From: Natrinema amylolyticum
GTDB taxonomy: Archaea > Halobacteriota > Halobacteria > Halobacteriales > Natrialbaceae
Direction: 5' to 3'
DNA length: 64,000 nucleotides
Assembly: GCF_020515625.1 (NCBI RefSeq)
Contig: NZ_JAIWPJ010000002.1
Location: 992,001 to 1,056,000, forward strand
Part shown: piece by piece, positions 15,799-25,086 of the stretch
Layout: each line of letters starts with the position of its first letter
Numbering within the stretch: the first letter of the stretch is position 1
The notes under the pieces: model-generated
The model's input: only the letters and a program-made list of their open reading frames with translations
Told to the model about the DNA's origin: nothing
Databases searched by the model: none
Position numbers and translations under genes: made by a program

Positions 15799-16947
15799 AT
15801 GTTCGAGTTGACACGCAGCCCGCTGCAGACGCAGTCGGTACTCGAGGATCCGTTACTCCTCGTCGGAGCCGTCGTACTCCTCCTCGTCGCAATCACGGTC
15901 TGGCAGATGGTCGAGATCGTCGACGCCTACGACAGGGCCGCACTGACCGTCTTCGGCGAGTATCGGAAACTGCTCGAGCCGGGGCTGAACATCGTACCGC
16001 CGTTCGTCTCCCGGATCTACACGTTCGACATGCGAACACAGACGCTAGACGTCCCACAGCAGGAAGCGATCACGCGGGACAACTCTCCCGTCACGGCCGA
16101 CGCGGTCGTCTACATTCGGGTCATGAACGCCAAACGCGCGTTTCTCGAAGTCGACGACTACCAGCGGGCGGTCTCGAATCTCGCACAGACCACGCTGCGC
16201 GCCGTGATCGGCGACATGGAACTCGACGATACGCTCAGCCGGCGCGAGATGATCAACGAGCGCATCCGGCAGGAACTGGACGAACCCACCGACGAGTGGG
16301 GCATCCGCGTCGAGTCCGTCGAGGTCCGCGAGGTCACGCCCTCCGCGGGCGTCAAGGGCGCGATGGAGGAACAGACCTCCGCCGAGCGCCGCCGGCGCGC
16401 GATGATCCTCGAGGCGCAGGGCGAACGCCGCAGCGCCGTCGAGAAAGCGGAGGGTGACAAGCAGTCGAACATCATCCGCGCCCAGGGGGAGAAACAGAGC
16501 CAGATCCTCGAGTCCCAAGGTGACGCCATCTCGACCGTCCTGCGCGCGCGCTCCGCGGAGTCGATGGGCGAACGCGCGGTCATCGACAAGGGAATGGAGA
16601 CGCTCGCCGAGATCGGCCAGGGCGAGTCGACGACGTTCGTCATGCCCCAGGAACTCACCTCGCTGGTCGGCCGCTACGGCAAGCACCTCTCGGGCAGCGA
16701 CGTGAAAGGCAACGGGGCGGACCTCGAGAGCCTCGAGTTCGACGAGGAGACGCGCGAACTGATCGGGCTGGACGACATCGCGGATATCATCGGCGAAATC
16801 GACGAGCAAGCGGAGATGGACGTCGAAGCGATGGAACAGCAGGCTCAGGCGATCAAACAGGGCGAAGACGTCGGGATGGAGGCCGAAGACCCGATCACCA
16901 TGTCGGAGACCGACGACGAGCACGACCTGGAACCCGACTCGGAGTAA
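15799..16947 (+). CDS. SPFH/band 7 (stomatin-like) membrane protein
   Basis: About 382 residues from the ATG at 15799. One N-terminal membrane helix (DPLLLVGAVVLLLVAITVWQMVEIV, residues about 17-41) is followed by the SPFH domain (VDAYDRAALTVFGEYRKLLEPGLNIVPPFVSRIYTFDMRTQTLDV), with the stomatin features TRDNSPVTADAVVYIRV and LAQTTLRAVIGDMELDDTLSRRE. Then comes a long Ala/Glu/Arg coiled coil (SAERRRRAMILEAQGERRSAVEKAEGDKQ) and an acidic tail. Stomatin-like proteins form oligomeric membrane scaffolds. No NfeD-like partner is adjacent. It sits on the opposite strand between pccA and pccX/pccB. A TTG at 15730 would add 23 residues and is less likely. Confidence 0.88.
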   Translation: MFELTRSPLQTQSVLEDPLLLVGAVVLLLVAITVWQMVEIVDAYDRAALTVFGEYRKLLEPGLNIVPPFVSRIYTFDMRTQTLDVPQQEAITRDNSPVTADAVVYIRVMNAKRAFLEVDDYQRAVSNLAQTTLRAVIGDMELDDTLSRREMINERIRQELDEPTDEWGIRVESVEVREVTPSAGVKGAMEEQTSAERRRRAMILEAQGERRSAVEKAEGDKQSNIIRAQGEKQSQILESQGDAISTVLRARSAESMGERAVIDKGMETLAEIGQGESTTFVMPQELTSLVGRYGKHLSGSDVKGNGADLESLEFDEETRELIGLDDIADIIGEIDEQAEMDVEAMEQQAQAIKQGEDVGMEAEDPITMSETDDEHDLEPDSE

Positions 16948-16995
16948 CGCGGCCCGTCTCGAGCGGGCGGCGTCCGTTTTCGCTTGCCGCTCCTG

Positions 16996-17196
16996 TCACT
17001 CGTCGACGCTCGAATTCGCCCGCTCTTCGATCGCCTCGCGGCCGTCCTCGAAGCCACTCCGGTTCGGTCGGTTCGACGGCCGTGAGTTCCGACGAGAACT
17101 CCGCCGTGACGAACTGCCGATCGCCGTCGAGCGTCAGTTCTCCCTCGGGCGTTTATCGTTCCCCTCGAGCGTATTATCGTGCTCGCCGAGCAGAAC
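16996..17196 (-). pseudogene. Frameshifted remnant of a small protein gene
   Basis: Three adjoining minus-strand pieces have haloarchaeal protein character but lie in two frames. 17196-17149 reads VLLGEHDNTLEGNDKR; 17146-17054 reads on in another frame as EGELTLDGDRQFVTAEFSSE then LTAVEPTEPEW; 17058-16996 returns to the first frame as SGFEDGREAIEERANSSVDE and stops at TGA. Joined with two compensating one-base shifts they give about 67 residues of one acidic protein. No start codon is available: a TGA lies four codons before the first piece. I read it as a truncated, frameshifted gene; sequencing error could account for the shifts but not for the missing start. The family is not recognised. 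Confidence 0.45.
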
Positions 17197-17274
17197 CGGT
17201 GCCTGTCAGGTGGTGAGAGACGGCGATACGGTCGCTATCGTTGTCGTTGAGTAGCGGACCCTCCACGAGTCGAT

Positions 17275-17279
17275 AAAAA
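17275..17279 (-). terminator. Oligo-T terminator after pccX
   Basis: The minus strand reads GCGTTTTTATCG about 20 bases after the pccX stop, a run of five T in a GC-rich context, as expected for archaeal intrinsic termination of the pccB-pccX transcript. Confidence 0.4.
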
Positions 17280-17297
17280 CGCTCTCTGTGGCCGTCG

Positions 17298-17648
17298 TCA
17301 GAACCGCTTCGTCCGCCCCGCGGCCGACCACGCGTCGGTCGGTGCGTCGCGGGGGACGCGAACGGTCCGGTGTTGCTGTGCGCGAACGCGTCCGGCGAAG
17401 GCCCAGCGATCGTCGTCCCACGTCTCTTCGCCCTCGGCCGCCGCTGCGGCGGCCGCCAGCGTCTGATCGTGGAGATGGGCCCCGATCGCGGCCGCGATCG
17501 CCGCGGCCTCCTCGTCGTCCGCGTCGTCGGGCAGGTCGAGGGCGACGTCCCCGGGAAGGGCCGCCTCGAGGCCGGCCGATTCGCCGCCGGCAGTCTCGTC
17601 GTCCGTCGACGGAGCCGCGCCGTCGGCGGTAGTCTGTCGGGGGGTCAT
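17298..17648 (-). CDS. pccX: Propionyl-CoA carboxylase small subunit PccX
   Basis: 116 residues directly after pccB (one base between the pccB stop and this ATG). A disordered acidic N-terminus leads to a helical segment [31 protein letters not shown] and a C-terminal block [39 protein letters not shown]. The [10 protein letters not shown] helix followed by W..AGR resembles acyl-CoA carboxylase epsilon subunits. In Haloferax mediterranei a small PccX of this kind is needed for PCC activity. Position and motif make the assignment safe, though composition dominates the first half. Confidence 0.82.
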   Translation of the reverse strand: MTPRQTTADGAAPSTDDETAGGESAGLEAALPGDVALDLPDDADDEEAAAIAAAIGAHLHDQTLAAAAAAAEGEETWDDDRWAFAGRVRAQQHRTVRVPRDAPTDAWSAAGRTKRF

Positions 17649-17649
17649 A

Positions 17650-19200
17650 TTACAGCGGAATGTTGCCGTGTTTCTTGTCCGGGTTCTGTTCGCGCTTGGT
17701 CTCGAGCATCTCGAGGTCGCGGATCAGCCGCGGCCGGGTCTCGGTCGGGACGATGACGTCGTCGAGGAAGCCTTTGTCCGTCGCGGTGTAGGGATTGGCG
17801 AACTCCTCGCGGTACTCCTCGATGAGTTCGTCCCGGAGCTCGTCGGGGTTGTCGGCCTGCTCGAGTTCCTCGCGGTAGAGGATGTTGACCGCGCCCTGTG
17901 GGCCCATGACGGCGATCTCGGCGGTCGGCCAGGCGTAGTTGACGTCCGCGCCGAGGTTCTTCGAGGCCATGACGCAGTAGGCACCGCCGTAGGCCTTGCG
18001 CGTGATGACCGTGAGGAGGGGAACGGTCGCCTCGGCGTAGGCGTAGAGCAGTTTCGCGCCGTGGCGGATGATCCCGCGGTGTTCCTGATCGGTCCCAGGC
18101 ATGTAGCCGGGGACGTCGACGAAGGTGACGATCGGGATGTTAAACGAGTCACAGAAGCGGACGAACCGCGAGGCCTTCATCGAGGCGTCGACGGTCAGCG
18201 TCCCGGCGTTGACGCGGGGCTGGTTGGCGACGAGGCCGACCGAGCGCCCGTCGAGGCGGCCGAAGCCGACGACGATGTTCTTGGCGAAGTTGTCCGCGAC
18301 TTCGAAGAACGAGCCCTCGTCGACGACCGAGTCGATGACGTTGGTCATATCGTAGGGCTTCTGCGGACTCGGAGGGACGATACTCTTGAGTTCCTCGTCG
18401 CGGCGGTCGGGATCGTCCCAGGGCTCGACGCGGGGCGGATCCTCGACGTTGTTCTGGGGCAGATAGGAGAGGAGCCGCTTGATGTCGTCTAAGGCCTGCT
18501 CCTCGCTCTCGCAGGCGAACTGGGCGACGCCGGTCTTGTCGGCGTGGGTCATCGCGCCGCCGAGTTCCTCGTGGGTGACGTCCTCACCGGTGACGGTCTT
18601 AGTGACGCCGGGACCGGTGATGTACATGTGGCTCGTGTCTTTCACCATGAAAATGAAGTCGGTGATCGACGGGGAGTAGACTGCGCCGCCCGCACACGGG
18701 CCCATGATTCCCGATATCTGGGGGACGACGCCGCTGGCCTCCTGATTTCGCCGGAAGATTTCCGTGAAGCCGGCGAGACTCTTGACTCCCTCCTGAATCC
18801 GAGCGCCGGCGGAATCGTTGAGCCCGATGACGGGCGCGCCGACTTCCATCGCCATGTCCATGACCTTGCAGACCTTCTCGGCGAAGACCTCGCCGAGCGA
18901 GCCGCCGAAGACGGTGAAGTCGTGAGCGAAGACGAAGACTTTCCGCCCGTTGACCTCGCCGTAGCCCGTGACGACGCCGTCGCCGGGAATCTTCTTCTCT
19001 TCCATCCCGAACTGGCTCGTCTGGTGGGTCCGGAGCTGGTCGAACTCCGTGAAGGTGTCGTCGTCGAGGAAGTAATCGATCCGCTCGCGGGCGGTCATCT
19101 TCCCCTTGTCGTGTTGCTTCTCGATGCGCGCCTCACCGCCACCCCGCCGCGCTTCTTCGCGAAGCTCCTCGAGTTCGTCGATGCGGTCTTCCATCGTCAT
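17650..19200 (-). CDS. pccB: Propionyl/acetyl-CoA carboxylase carboxyltransferase (beta) subunit
   Basis: 516 residues, the usual length. [23 protein letters not shown] near the N-terminus and the two crotonase-like halves are intact: [50 protein letters not shown] and [16 protein letters not shown] in the first; [48 protein letters not shown] and [19 protein letters not shown] in the second. It transfers CO2 from carboxybiotin on PccA to propionyl-CoA (probably also acetyl-CoA). The ATG at 19200 ([13 protein letters not shown]) is chosen because upstream codons are not family-like; an ATG two codons later is equivalent. It is followed immediately by pccX. Confidence 0.93.
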   Translation of the reverse strand: MTMEDRIDELEELREEARRGGGEARIEKQHDKGKMTARERIDYFLDDDTFTEFDQLRTHQTSQFGMEEKKIPGDGVVTGYGEVNGRKVFVFAHDFTVFGGSLGEVFAEKVCKVMDMAMEVGAPVIGLNDSAGARIQEGVKSLAGFTEIFRRNQEASGVVPQISGIMGPCAGGAVYSPSITDFIFMVKDTSHMYITGPGVTKTVTGEDVTHEELGGAMTHADKTGVAQFACESEEQALDDIKRLLSYLPQNNVEDPPRVEPWDDPDRRDEELKSIVPPSPQKPYDMTNVIDSVVDEGSFFEVADNFAKNIVVGFGRLDGRSVGLVANQPRVNAGTLTVDASMKASRFVRFCDSFNIPIVTFVDVPGYMPGTDQEHRGIIRHGAKLLYAYAEATVPLLTVITRKAYGGAYCVMASKNLGADVNYAWPTAEIAVMGPQGAVNILYREELEQADNPDELRDELIEEYREEFANPYTATDKGFLDDVIVPTETRPRLIRDLEMLETKREQNPDKKHGNIPL

Positions 19201-19407
19201 AGGGAAACCCTCCCGTGCCAACTCATTGCCCGTGGCAACGGTCACCTGGATAAAAAACGTTCTGTAACTCGTATTATTTCCCATGAGGGTTTGGATGTTC
19301 TCATGGACACGATCGATGTCCGTCTGCCGACAGGTGACCGACTGAACGGGTCCGCGCGGCCGTCGTTCCGTCGACGGTCTCACTGGAATTTGCACGGCAC
19401 CAAAGAG

Positions 19408-19416
19408 ACTTATATC
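19408..19416 (+). promoter_or_regulatory. TATA box of the livK-type gene
   Basis: ACTTATATC lies 27-35 bases before the ATG at 19443, in an A/T-rich patch, and indicates a leaderless or near-leaderless transcript. Confidence 0.55.
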
Positions 19417-19442
19417 AGAAATGACCTTGTAACTCTATAGCA

Positions 19443-20666
19443 ATGGGATTCGATCGACGACACGTACTCAAGGGGCTGGGTGCTGCAGGTATCGCAGGCG
19501 TCGCGGGATGTATCGGTGACGGCGTCGGCGGGGGCGACGACGCGGACGCGATGGTGGGCGTCCTCCAGCCGGTCACGGGCGATCTGGGGAACCTCGGCTC
19601 GCCGATCCGGGACGCCGCGATCCTGCCCGGGGCGCAACTCGAGGACAGCGACTACACGATCGACATCCGCGAGGAGGACACCGAATCGACGGCCGACGCC
19701 GGCTCGAGCGGTGCACAGTCGCTGGTCGACGCCGGCTATCCGGCGATCACCGGTGCGGCGTCCTCGCAGGTGACGATCACGGTCGCACAGGACATCCTGA
19801 TTCCGAACGAGGTCGTCGCGATCTCGCCGGCGAGTACCGCACCGACGATCACGGACCTCGAGGACAACGACTTCATCTTCAGGACCGCGCCAAGCGATGC
19901 GCTGCAGGGCGAGGTCATGGCAGAGGTCGCCTACGAGGAACGCGGGCTCGAGTCCGCCGCGTCGTTCTACCTCAACAACGACTACGGCCAGCAGCTGTCC
20001 GACTCGTTCGTCAGCGCCTTCGAGGAACTCGGCGGCACCGTCTCGAACACCGTCTCGTTCGAGGCCGAGCAGCCGTCGTACACCTCCGCGCTCGAGAGCG
20101 CGCTGGCGGACGATCCGGATATGATGATCGTCATCGGCTACCCGGCGAGCGGCGAGCAGATCTTCCGGGATTACTACTCCGACTTCGATTCCGGACAGAC
20201 GATCATGGTGACCGACGGCCTCCGCGACGACGAACTCCCCGGCAACGTCGACAACCCGATGGACAACGTCGTGGGGACGGCCCCGCTGGCCGCCGGTCCC
20301 GAACAGGACGCGTTCACCGAACTCTATCAGGACGAATACGACGCCGAACCCGGCGTGTTCACGGCACAGGCCTACGACGCGACGGCCGTCAACATCCTCG
20401 CGAGCGTCGCCGCCGGCGAGACGGACGGCCCCGCGATCCGCGACAGCATTCGCGACGTCGCGAACCCCGACGGCGAGGAAGTCGGGCCGAGCAATCTCGA
20501 GGAGGCCGTCGAAATGGTCGACAACGGTGACTCGGTCAACTATCAGGGCGCCTCGAGCAGCGTCAACTTCGACGACAACGGCGACATGCAGGCGGTCACC
20601 TACGAAATCTTCGAATTCGGCGAGGACGGCGTCGAGACGGTCGAGGAGATCGACTTCGAGGCGTAA
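19443..20666 (+). CDS. livK: Branched-chain amino-acid ABC transporter substrate-binding lipoprotein
   Basis: 407 residues. Signal: DRRHVLKGLGAAGIAGVAGC, a Tat-type Arg pair with lipobox Cys at residue 23, so it is membrane-anchored on the outside. The mature protein is a type I periplasmic-binding (Leu/Ile/Val) fold: VGVLQPVTGDLGNLGSPIRDAAILPGAQL, then AITGAASSQVTITVAQD, FRTAPSDALQGEVMAEVAYE, SFYLNNDYGQQLSDSFVSAFEELGGTV and GVFTAQAYDATAVNILA. It should capture branched-chain amino acids or similar compounds for the permease encoded at 20801-24783. The two units converge, so they are not one operon. Confidence 0.88.
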   Translation: MGFDRRHVLKGLGAAGIAGVAGCIGDGVGGGDDADAMVGVLQPVTGDLGNLGSPIRDAAILPGAQLEDSDYTIDIREEDTESTADAGSSGAQSLVDAGYPAITGAASSQVTITVAQDILIPNEVVAISPASTAPTITDLEDNDFIFRTAPSDALQGEVMAEVAYEERGLESAASFYLNNDYGQQLSDSFVSAFEELGGTVSNTVSFEAEQPSYTSALESALADDPDMMIVIGYPASGEQIFRDYYSDFDSGQTIMVTDGLRDDELPGNVDNPMDNVVGTAPLAAGPEQDAFTELYQDEYDAEPGVFTAQAYDATAVNILASVAAGETDGPAIRDSIRDVANPDGEEVGPSNLEEAVEMVDNGDSVNYQGASSSVNFDDNGDMQAVTYEIFEFGEDGVETVEEIDFEA

Positions 20667-20689
20667 TCGGTCGGTCCGAATTCTCGATG

Positions 20690-20695
20690 TTTTTT
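20690..20695 (+). terminator. Oligo-T terminator after livK
   Basis: TCGATGTTTTTTCGCGG begins 17 bases after the livK stop; six T in a row in a GC-rich context are a likely archaeal terminator. Confidence 0.5.
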
Positions 20696-20800
20696 CGCGG
20701 TCGTCCGAGCGGTCGCGCGGACGGGATTTCGGCAAAGAGTGGTCGGCCCGGTCTCTCGATCTCTCGATCGTAAACGAGCGTCGAGGGTCGCGCGGACCCG

Positions 20801-21505
20801 TTAGCCGCCGAGGAAGTCCTGTCGGACCTGCTCGTCGCCGAGCAGCGCGTCGCCGCTGTCGACGTATCTGTTCTGGCCCTGTACGAGGACGTAGCCCCGA
20901 TCACACCGGCGCAACGCCTCTTTCGCGTTCTGTTCGACGAGCAGAATCGCCGTTCCGTCGTCGTTGATCTCGTCGATCCGGTCGAACATGTCGTCGACCA
21001 GATCGGGCGCGAGCCCGGCGCTCGGTTCGTCGAGCATGAGCAGATCGGGATCGAGCATCAGCGCCCGTCCCATCGCGAGCATCTGCTGTTGCCCGCCGCT
21101 CATCGTCCCCGCCTTCTGGGACTCGCGCTCCTCAAGGATGGGGAACCGATCGTAGATTTCCCGGAGGCGCTGCTCGGGGACCTCGTCGAGGATGTAGGCC
21201 CCCATCTCGAGGTTCTCTCTGACCGACAGCGACGGGAAGACGTTGTCGTTCTGTGGCACGTAGCCGATCCCCGTCGAGATGATGTCCTCAGGTCGGTAGG
21301 TACTGATCTCCTCGCCGGCGAAGTCGATCGAGCCGCCCATGTAACTCGTCAGGCCGAAGATCGACTTCATCACGGTCGACTTTCCGGCCCCGTTCGGGCC
21401 GACGATGGTGACGTACTCACTGTCGTCGACGGTCATGTCGACGCCCTCGAGGATCTGGAGATCGCCGTACCCTGCGTCGAGATCGGAAACCTCGAGCAGC
21501 GCCAT
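20801..21505 (-). CDS. livF: Branched-chain amino-acid ABC transporter ATP-binding protein LivF
   Basis: 234 residues. Walker A GPNGAGKSTVMKS (about 36-48), Q-loop GYVPQNDNVFPSLSV, signature MSGGQQQMLAMGRALM, Walker B LLMLDEPSAGLAP and switch His replaced in the LLVEQN context, as is normal for LivF. It energises import with LivG. The LivF start overlaps the LivG stop by one base (TGATG), and it is last in the operon livH-livM-livG-livF read on the minus strand. Confidence 0.92.
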   Translation of the reverse strand: MALLEVSDLDAGYGDLQILEGVDMTVDDSEYVTIVGPNGAGKSTVMKSIFGLTSYMGGSIDFAGEEISTYRPEDIISTGIGYVPQNDNVFPSLSVRENLEMGAYILDEVPEQRLREIYDRFPILEERESQKAGTMSGGQQQMLAMGRALMLDPDLLMLDEPSAGLAPDLVDDMFDRIDEINDDGTAILLVEQNAKEALRRCDRGYVLVQGQNRYVDSGDALLGDEQVRQDFLGG

Positions 21506-22350
21506 CAGACGTCACCTCCGAGATAGGCCTCGACGACGTCCTCGTCGGCCTGGATCTCCTCGGCCGTCCCCTCGGCGAGGACCGACCCCTGATGCATGAC
21601 GATGACGTGTTCGCAGTGGTTCATAATGACGTCCATATCGTGCTCGACCAGCAGGAACGTGTATCCCTGCTCTTGGAGCTCGTGAATGTGCTCGAGGAGC
21701 TTCTTCTCGAGCGAGGGGTTGACGCCGGCCATCGGCTCGTCCAGCAGGAGCATCTCCGGCTCGGTCAGCAGCGCCCGCGCCAGTTCGAGCAGCTTCCGCT
21801 GGCCGCCCGAGAGGTTGCCGGCGTAGTCGTGGGCGAGGTGATCGATCTCGAAGAACTCGAGCATCTCCCAGGCGCGCTCGCGCATTTCCCCTTCCTGTTC
21901 GACGACCTCGCGTCTGGCGATCGGCATCACCGACCGCCACAGCGATTCGCCGAGTTGCCCCTTCGGCGCGAGCATCATGTTCTCGAGGACGGTCATCTCG
22001 GGGAACTCGCGGGCGATCTGGAACGTCCGGACGAGTCCTCGGTTGGCGATCTGGTGGGGTTCCTGCCCCGTGATCTCCTCGCCGTCGAAGATGACCGCGC
22101 CCGCGTCCGGCGCGTGAACGCCGGTGATACAGTTGAATGTCGTCGACTTCCCGGCCCCGTTCGGGCCGATCAACCCCGTGATCGTGCCGCGGTCGACGTG
22201 GAAGCTCGCGCCGTCGACGGCGGTGATCCCCCCGAAGTGCTTCTCGAGATCGCGGAGTTCGAGGATCGACGCGTCGGTCGCTCGCCGCCTCGGTTCCTCG
22301 AGGGCCTGTTCGTCGTTCGTGGACTGGGATTCGGTTTCGACGTCACTCAT
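21505..22350 (-). CDS. livG: Branched-chain amino-acid ABC transporter ATP-binding protein LivG
   Basis: 281 residues from the ATG at 22350. After about 35 residues of acidic N-terminus, LELRDLEKHFGGITAVDGASF starts the ATPase. Walker A GPNGAGKSTTFNC, signature LSGGQRKLLELARALL, Walker B MLLLDEPMAGVNP and the LivG-type LLVEHDMDVIMNHCEHVIVMHQG end are present. The longer family insertion MMLAPKGQLGESLWRSV between Q-loop and signature marks LivG rather than LivF. The gene overlaps the end of livM by 8 bases and livF by 1. Confidence 0.92.
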   Translation of the reverse strand: MSDVETESQSTNDEQALEEPRRRATDASILELRDLEKHFGGITAVDGASFHVDRGTITGLIGPNGAGKSTTFNCITGVHAPDAGAVIFDGEEITGQEPHQIANRGLVRTFQIAREFPEMTVLENMMLAPKGQLGESLWRSVMPIARREVVEQEGEMRERAWEMLEFFEIDHLAHDYAGNLSGGQRKLLELARALLTEPEMLLLDEPMAGVNPSLEKKLLEHIHELQEQGYTFLLVEHDMDVIMNHCEHVIVMHQGSVLAEGTAEEIQADEDVVEAYLGGDV

Positions 22351-23704
22351 CGGTCTCCTCACCTCCGTCGGTCGCGACGGACCGACGCGAGAGGTCGGTC
22401 GCGGCCGCGATCTCCTTGCGATGGCCGAGCAGCCCGTCGGGACGCCAAATCATGAGTGTAATTAGCACGATTCCGATGAAAATGTATCGTATCTCATCGA
22501 GGCTACCGATGAAGTAGCCGAGCATCGGCAGGGGATCGCCCGAGCCCAGTGCGACGAACGCGTCGTAAATCGTCGGCGGCGCGCGGACGTCGAAGAGCGC
22601 CCGAACGATTGTCCGGATGAACCGGGGCCCCTGGTAGAGGAACGCGGCGAACGCGAAGCCGCCGACGACGCTGCCGGTGTTCGATCCGGAGCCGCCGACG
22701 ATGAGCGCGACGAAGATGTAGAACGTCACGATCGGCATGAAGCTGTTCGGGCTGATGTTGGAGCGGCTGCCCTGCCAGAGGATTCCGGCGAGTCCCATCA
22801 GCGCACAGCCGAGCATGAAGACCTTGATCTTCGCGCGGTTCGTGTCCTTGCCGAGCGAGCGGGCCGCGAGTTCGTCCTCCCGGATCGCTTTCAGGATCCG
22901 ACCGAACGGGGAGTATGCGATCCGAGTCAACAGCAGGTAGAAGGCGACGACGAACGCGATCAACACGAGCGTGTAGACGGCGTTTCTGACGATCGACGAC
23001 TGGATTCCCAGCGATTCAGCACTCTCGAACAACACGGCTCCGAGGGCCGTCGGAACGCCCGTCCGGTCAGCGCCGACGTACAGCAGATAGTCGGCGACGA
23101 CGTCGGTCGAGGGAGCGCGGATCCCGCTGCCGCCGCCGGTTCCGAGCGTATAGCCGGCGATCTCGAACTCCTGTAGCGACCGCGAGAGCAGGGCGCGACG
23201 GATAATCTCGGAGAGCCCGAGCGTGACGATCGCGAAGTAGTCCGCTCGCACCCGCAGGGCCGGCAGGGCCGCGATAAAGCCGACGAGGGCGGCGGCGATC
23301 ATGCCGCCGACGACGCCGACGATCAGCGGAAGGCCCAGGCCGGGCGGCGAGCCGTCCGGTGCGGCAGTCAACATCCCCATGGTGTACGCACCGACGGCCA
23401 TGAACCCGGCGACGCCGATGTTGAACAGGCCGGTGTACCCCCAGTGGAGGTTCAACGCGAGCGCGGCGAGCGCGTAAACGGCCGCGAAGAATGTGATCTG
23501 CTGGAGCTGCCCGACGATCAGGTTGGTACTGACGCCGAACAACAGTCCGATCGCGATGAAGAAGGCGTACGTCGCCAGCATGACGCCGCCGATCAGCAGC
23601 AGATCGTTCTGCCACTGGGGCCGCCTCGAGTCGGTCAGCTTACTTCTGAGCGCGGCGACCCCTTCGGAGACCGTCTCGAGAACTCTGTCGAGAATCGACG
23701 TCAT
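22343..23704 (-). CDS. livM: Branched-chain amino-acid ABC transporter permease LivM
   Basis: 453 residues, about 9-10 membrane helices. The core has NLHWGYTGLFNIGVAGFMAVGAYT, ALPALRVRADYFAIVTLGLSEIIRRAL and the cytoplasmic EAA-like loop SPFGRILKAIREDELAARSLGKDTNRAKIKVFMLG, which contacts LivG/LivF, then GGSGSNTGSVVGG. The C-terminus continues after IFIGIVLITLMIWRPDGLLGHRKE with a short acidic tail. It overlaps the livH stop (ATGA) and the livG start, so the operon is translationally coupled. Confidence 0.9.
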   Translation of the reverse strand: MTSILDRVLETVSEGVAALRSKLTDSRRPQWQNDLLLIGGVMLATYAFFIAIGLLFGVSTNLIVGQLQQITFFAAVYALAALALNLHWGYTGLFNIGVAGFMAVGAYTMGMLTAAPDGSPPGLGLPLIVGVVGGMIAAALVGFIAALPALRVRADYFAIVTLGLSEIIRRALLSRSLQEFEIAGYTLGTGGGSGIRAPSTDVVADYLLYVGADRTGVPTALGAVLFESAESLGIQSSIVRNAVYTLVLIAFVVAFYLLLTRIAYSPFGRILKAIREDELAARSLGKDTNRAKIKVFMLGCALMGLAGILWQGSRSNISPNSFMPIVTFYIFVALIVGGSGSNTGSVVGGFAFAAFLYQGPRFIRTIVRALFDVRAPPTIYDAFVALGSGDPLPMLGYFIGSLDEIRYIFIGIVLITLMIWRPDGLLGHRKEIAAATDLSRRSVATDGGEETDE

Positions 23705-24783
23705 GCCGTTTCCACCCCGCTGAATAGCCCGTCGGGTCGGAAGATCAACACGAGGATCATCAGCGTGAACGCCGCGATCTCGTTCATGTCAGAAGGAATC
23801 CAGACGAGCGAGAGATTAATCGTGATACCGATGACGAGCGAGCCCGCGATCGCCCCGTAGATCGAGCCGATGCCGCCGAGGATGACGGCCGCGAAGATCA
23901 ACAGGAGGAGGAACCAGCCGAGGTTGATCGAGACCTGACCGCGATCGAGGACGATGAGGTAGCCGGCGGCACCGGCCAGCCCGGCCCCGATCACCCAGGT
24001 CGCGAAGATCACGCGCTCGGTCGGGATACCCGTGATGAGCGCGAGGTCCTTGTTGTCGGACATCGCTCGCATCGACTTGCCGAGTTTCGTGTACTGCAAG
24101 AGCAGGTGGACGCCGGCCATCAGGGAGACCGCCGAGACGACGAGCGTCAGCTGATGGATATCGACGCCGGCGACCTCCGGAGCCGAGGCCACGACGCCGC
24201 GCGTCTCCGGCGTGTAGAATACCGCGAGGAGATATCGTAACGCGAGCGCGACGCCGACGCTGGCGATCAGCAGCGCGATGCCGTCCTCGTCGCGCAAGTT
24301 CCGATAGACGTATCGATCGATCGCCAGTGCGACGAGAATCGTCACGATCACGGCCGTGACGAGGCCGAGAACGATCGCGATCGGCGACGCGAGGACGTCC
24401 ATTCCGATCCGACCGGGCTGTGCGCCGCCGCCCGCTCGAAGCAGCAGTCGACTACTCAGGTCGGCGACGCCGAGGCCGCCGACGAGATAGGCGACCGTCC
24501 ACCCTGAGAACGCGCCGGTCGTGATCAGATCGCCGTGCGAGAAGTTCGCGAATCGGAGAATACTGTACGTCATCGAGAGTCCGATGGCCGCCAGACCGAT
24601 GTACAACGAGTCGACAATTCCGGTCCAGAGATACGACCGCAGCCGGCCGATCGGTAACTCGCCGGTCACGACCTGACGGACGAGATCCCCCGCCAAAACG
24701 ACGATCCCGAGGAGCAGTATCACCCCTACCAGGTCCTGTCCCGTTAGGCCTGAGAGTCTCCCCCTTACGTTACCTGTACTCAT
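23701..24783 (-). CDS. livH: Branched-chain amino-acid ABC transporter permease LivH
   Basis: 360 residues, about 8-9 helices. Family features include GLAAIGLSMTYSILRFANFSHGDLITTGAF near the N-terminus, the cytoplasmic loop TKLGKSMRAMSDNKDLALITGIPTERVI and the C-terminal GGIGSIYGAIAGSLVIGI. The ATG at 24783 is chosen because a TATA-like AAGTATTTC lies about 25-35 bases upstream on the minus strand; a longer reading to 24822 would cross it. It is first in livHMGF, with a 4-base overlap with livM. Confidence 0.9.
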   Translation of the reverse strand: MSTGNVRGRLSGLTGQDLVGVILLLGIVVLAGDLVRQVVTGELPIGRLRSYLWTGIVDSLYIGLAAIGLSMTYSILRFANFSHGDLITTGAFSGWTVAYLVGGLGVADLSSRLLLRAGGGAQPGRIGMDVLASPIAIVLGLVTAVIVTILVALAIDRYVYRNLRDEDGIALLIASVGVALALRYLLAVFYTPETRGVVASAPEVAGVDIHQLTLVVSAVSLMAGVHLLLQYTKLGKSMRAMSDNKDLALITGIPTERVIFATWVIGAGLAGAAGYLIVLDRGQVSINLGWFLLLLIFAAVILGGIGSIYGAIAGSLVIGITINLSLVWIPSDMNEIAAFTLMILVLIFRPDGLFSGVETA

Positions 24784-25086
24784 ACTTGTCCGAGTGTTAC
24801 CCCGGGAGTTGAAATACTTCACGACAGACCGACCGTGGCGGGTGAACGCGAGCAGCGAGTCGAACCGACGGCCGGCGACGGGACTGCTCGCCCGCCGTCG
24901 CAGCGAGCGCCGATCGCTCTACCGATGTCGGCGGTATTCCTCCCTCGAGCGGCCGCCTAAAAACGTAACTAAAGCTATGGTTATAAATATCTAAACTATA
25001 TGCTGTCAATGAAGATCGAAATCGAAAAATGATGAATATAGTATTCAAATGTAAGGTTTTAGGGTGCGGAAACTGTCGTCTCCGCT
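24784..25086. other. AT-rich divergent promoter region, livH and NSS transporter
   Basis: No gene is supported in these 300 bases. About 24955-25065 is strikingly A/T-rich (for example TATGGTTATAAATATCTAAA) against a very GC-rich background. It holds candidate TATA boxes for the transporter at 25087 (GTATTC and GGTTTTAGG shortly upstream), and AAGTATTTC for livH near 24810 on the minus strand. Confidence 0.5.
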
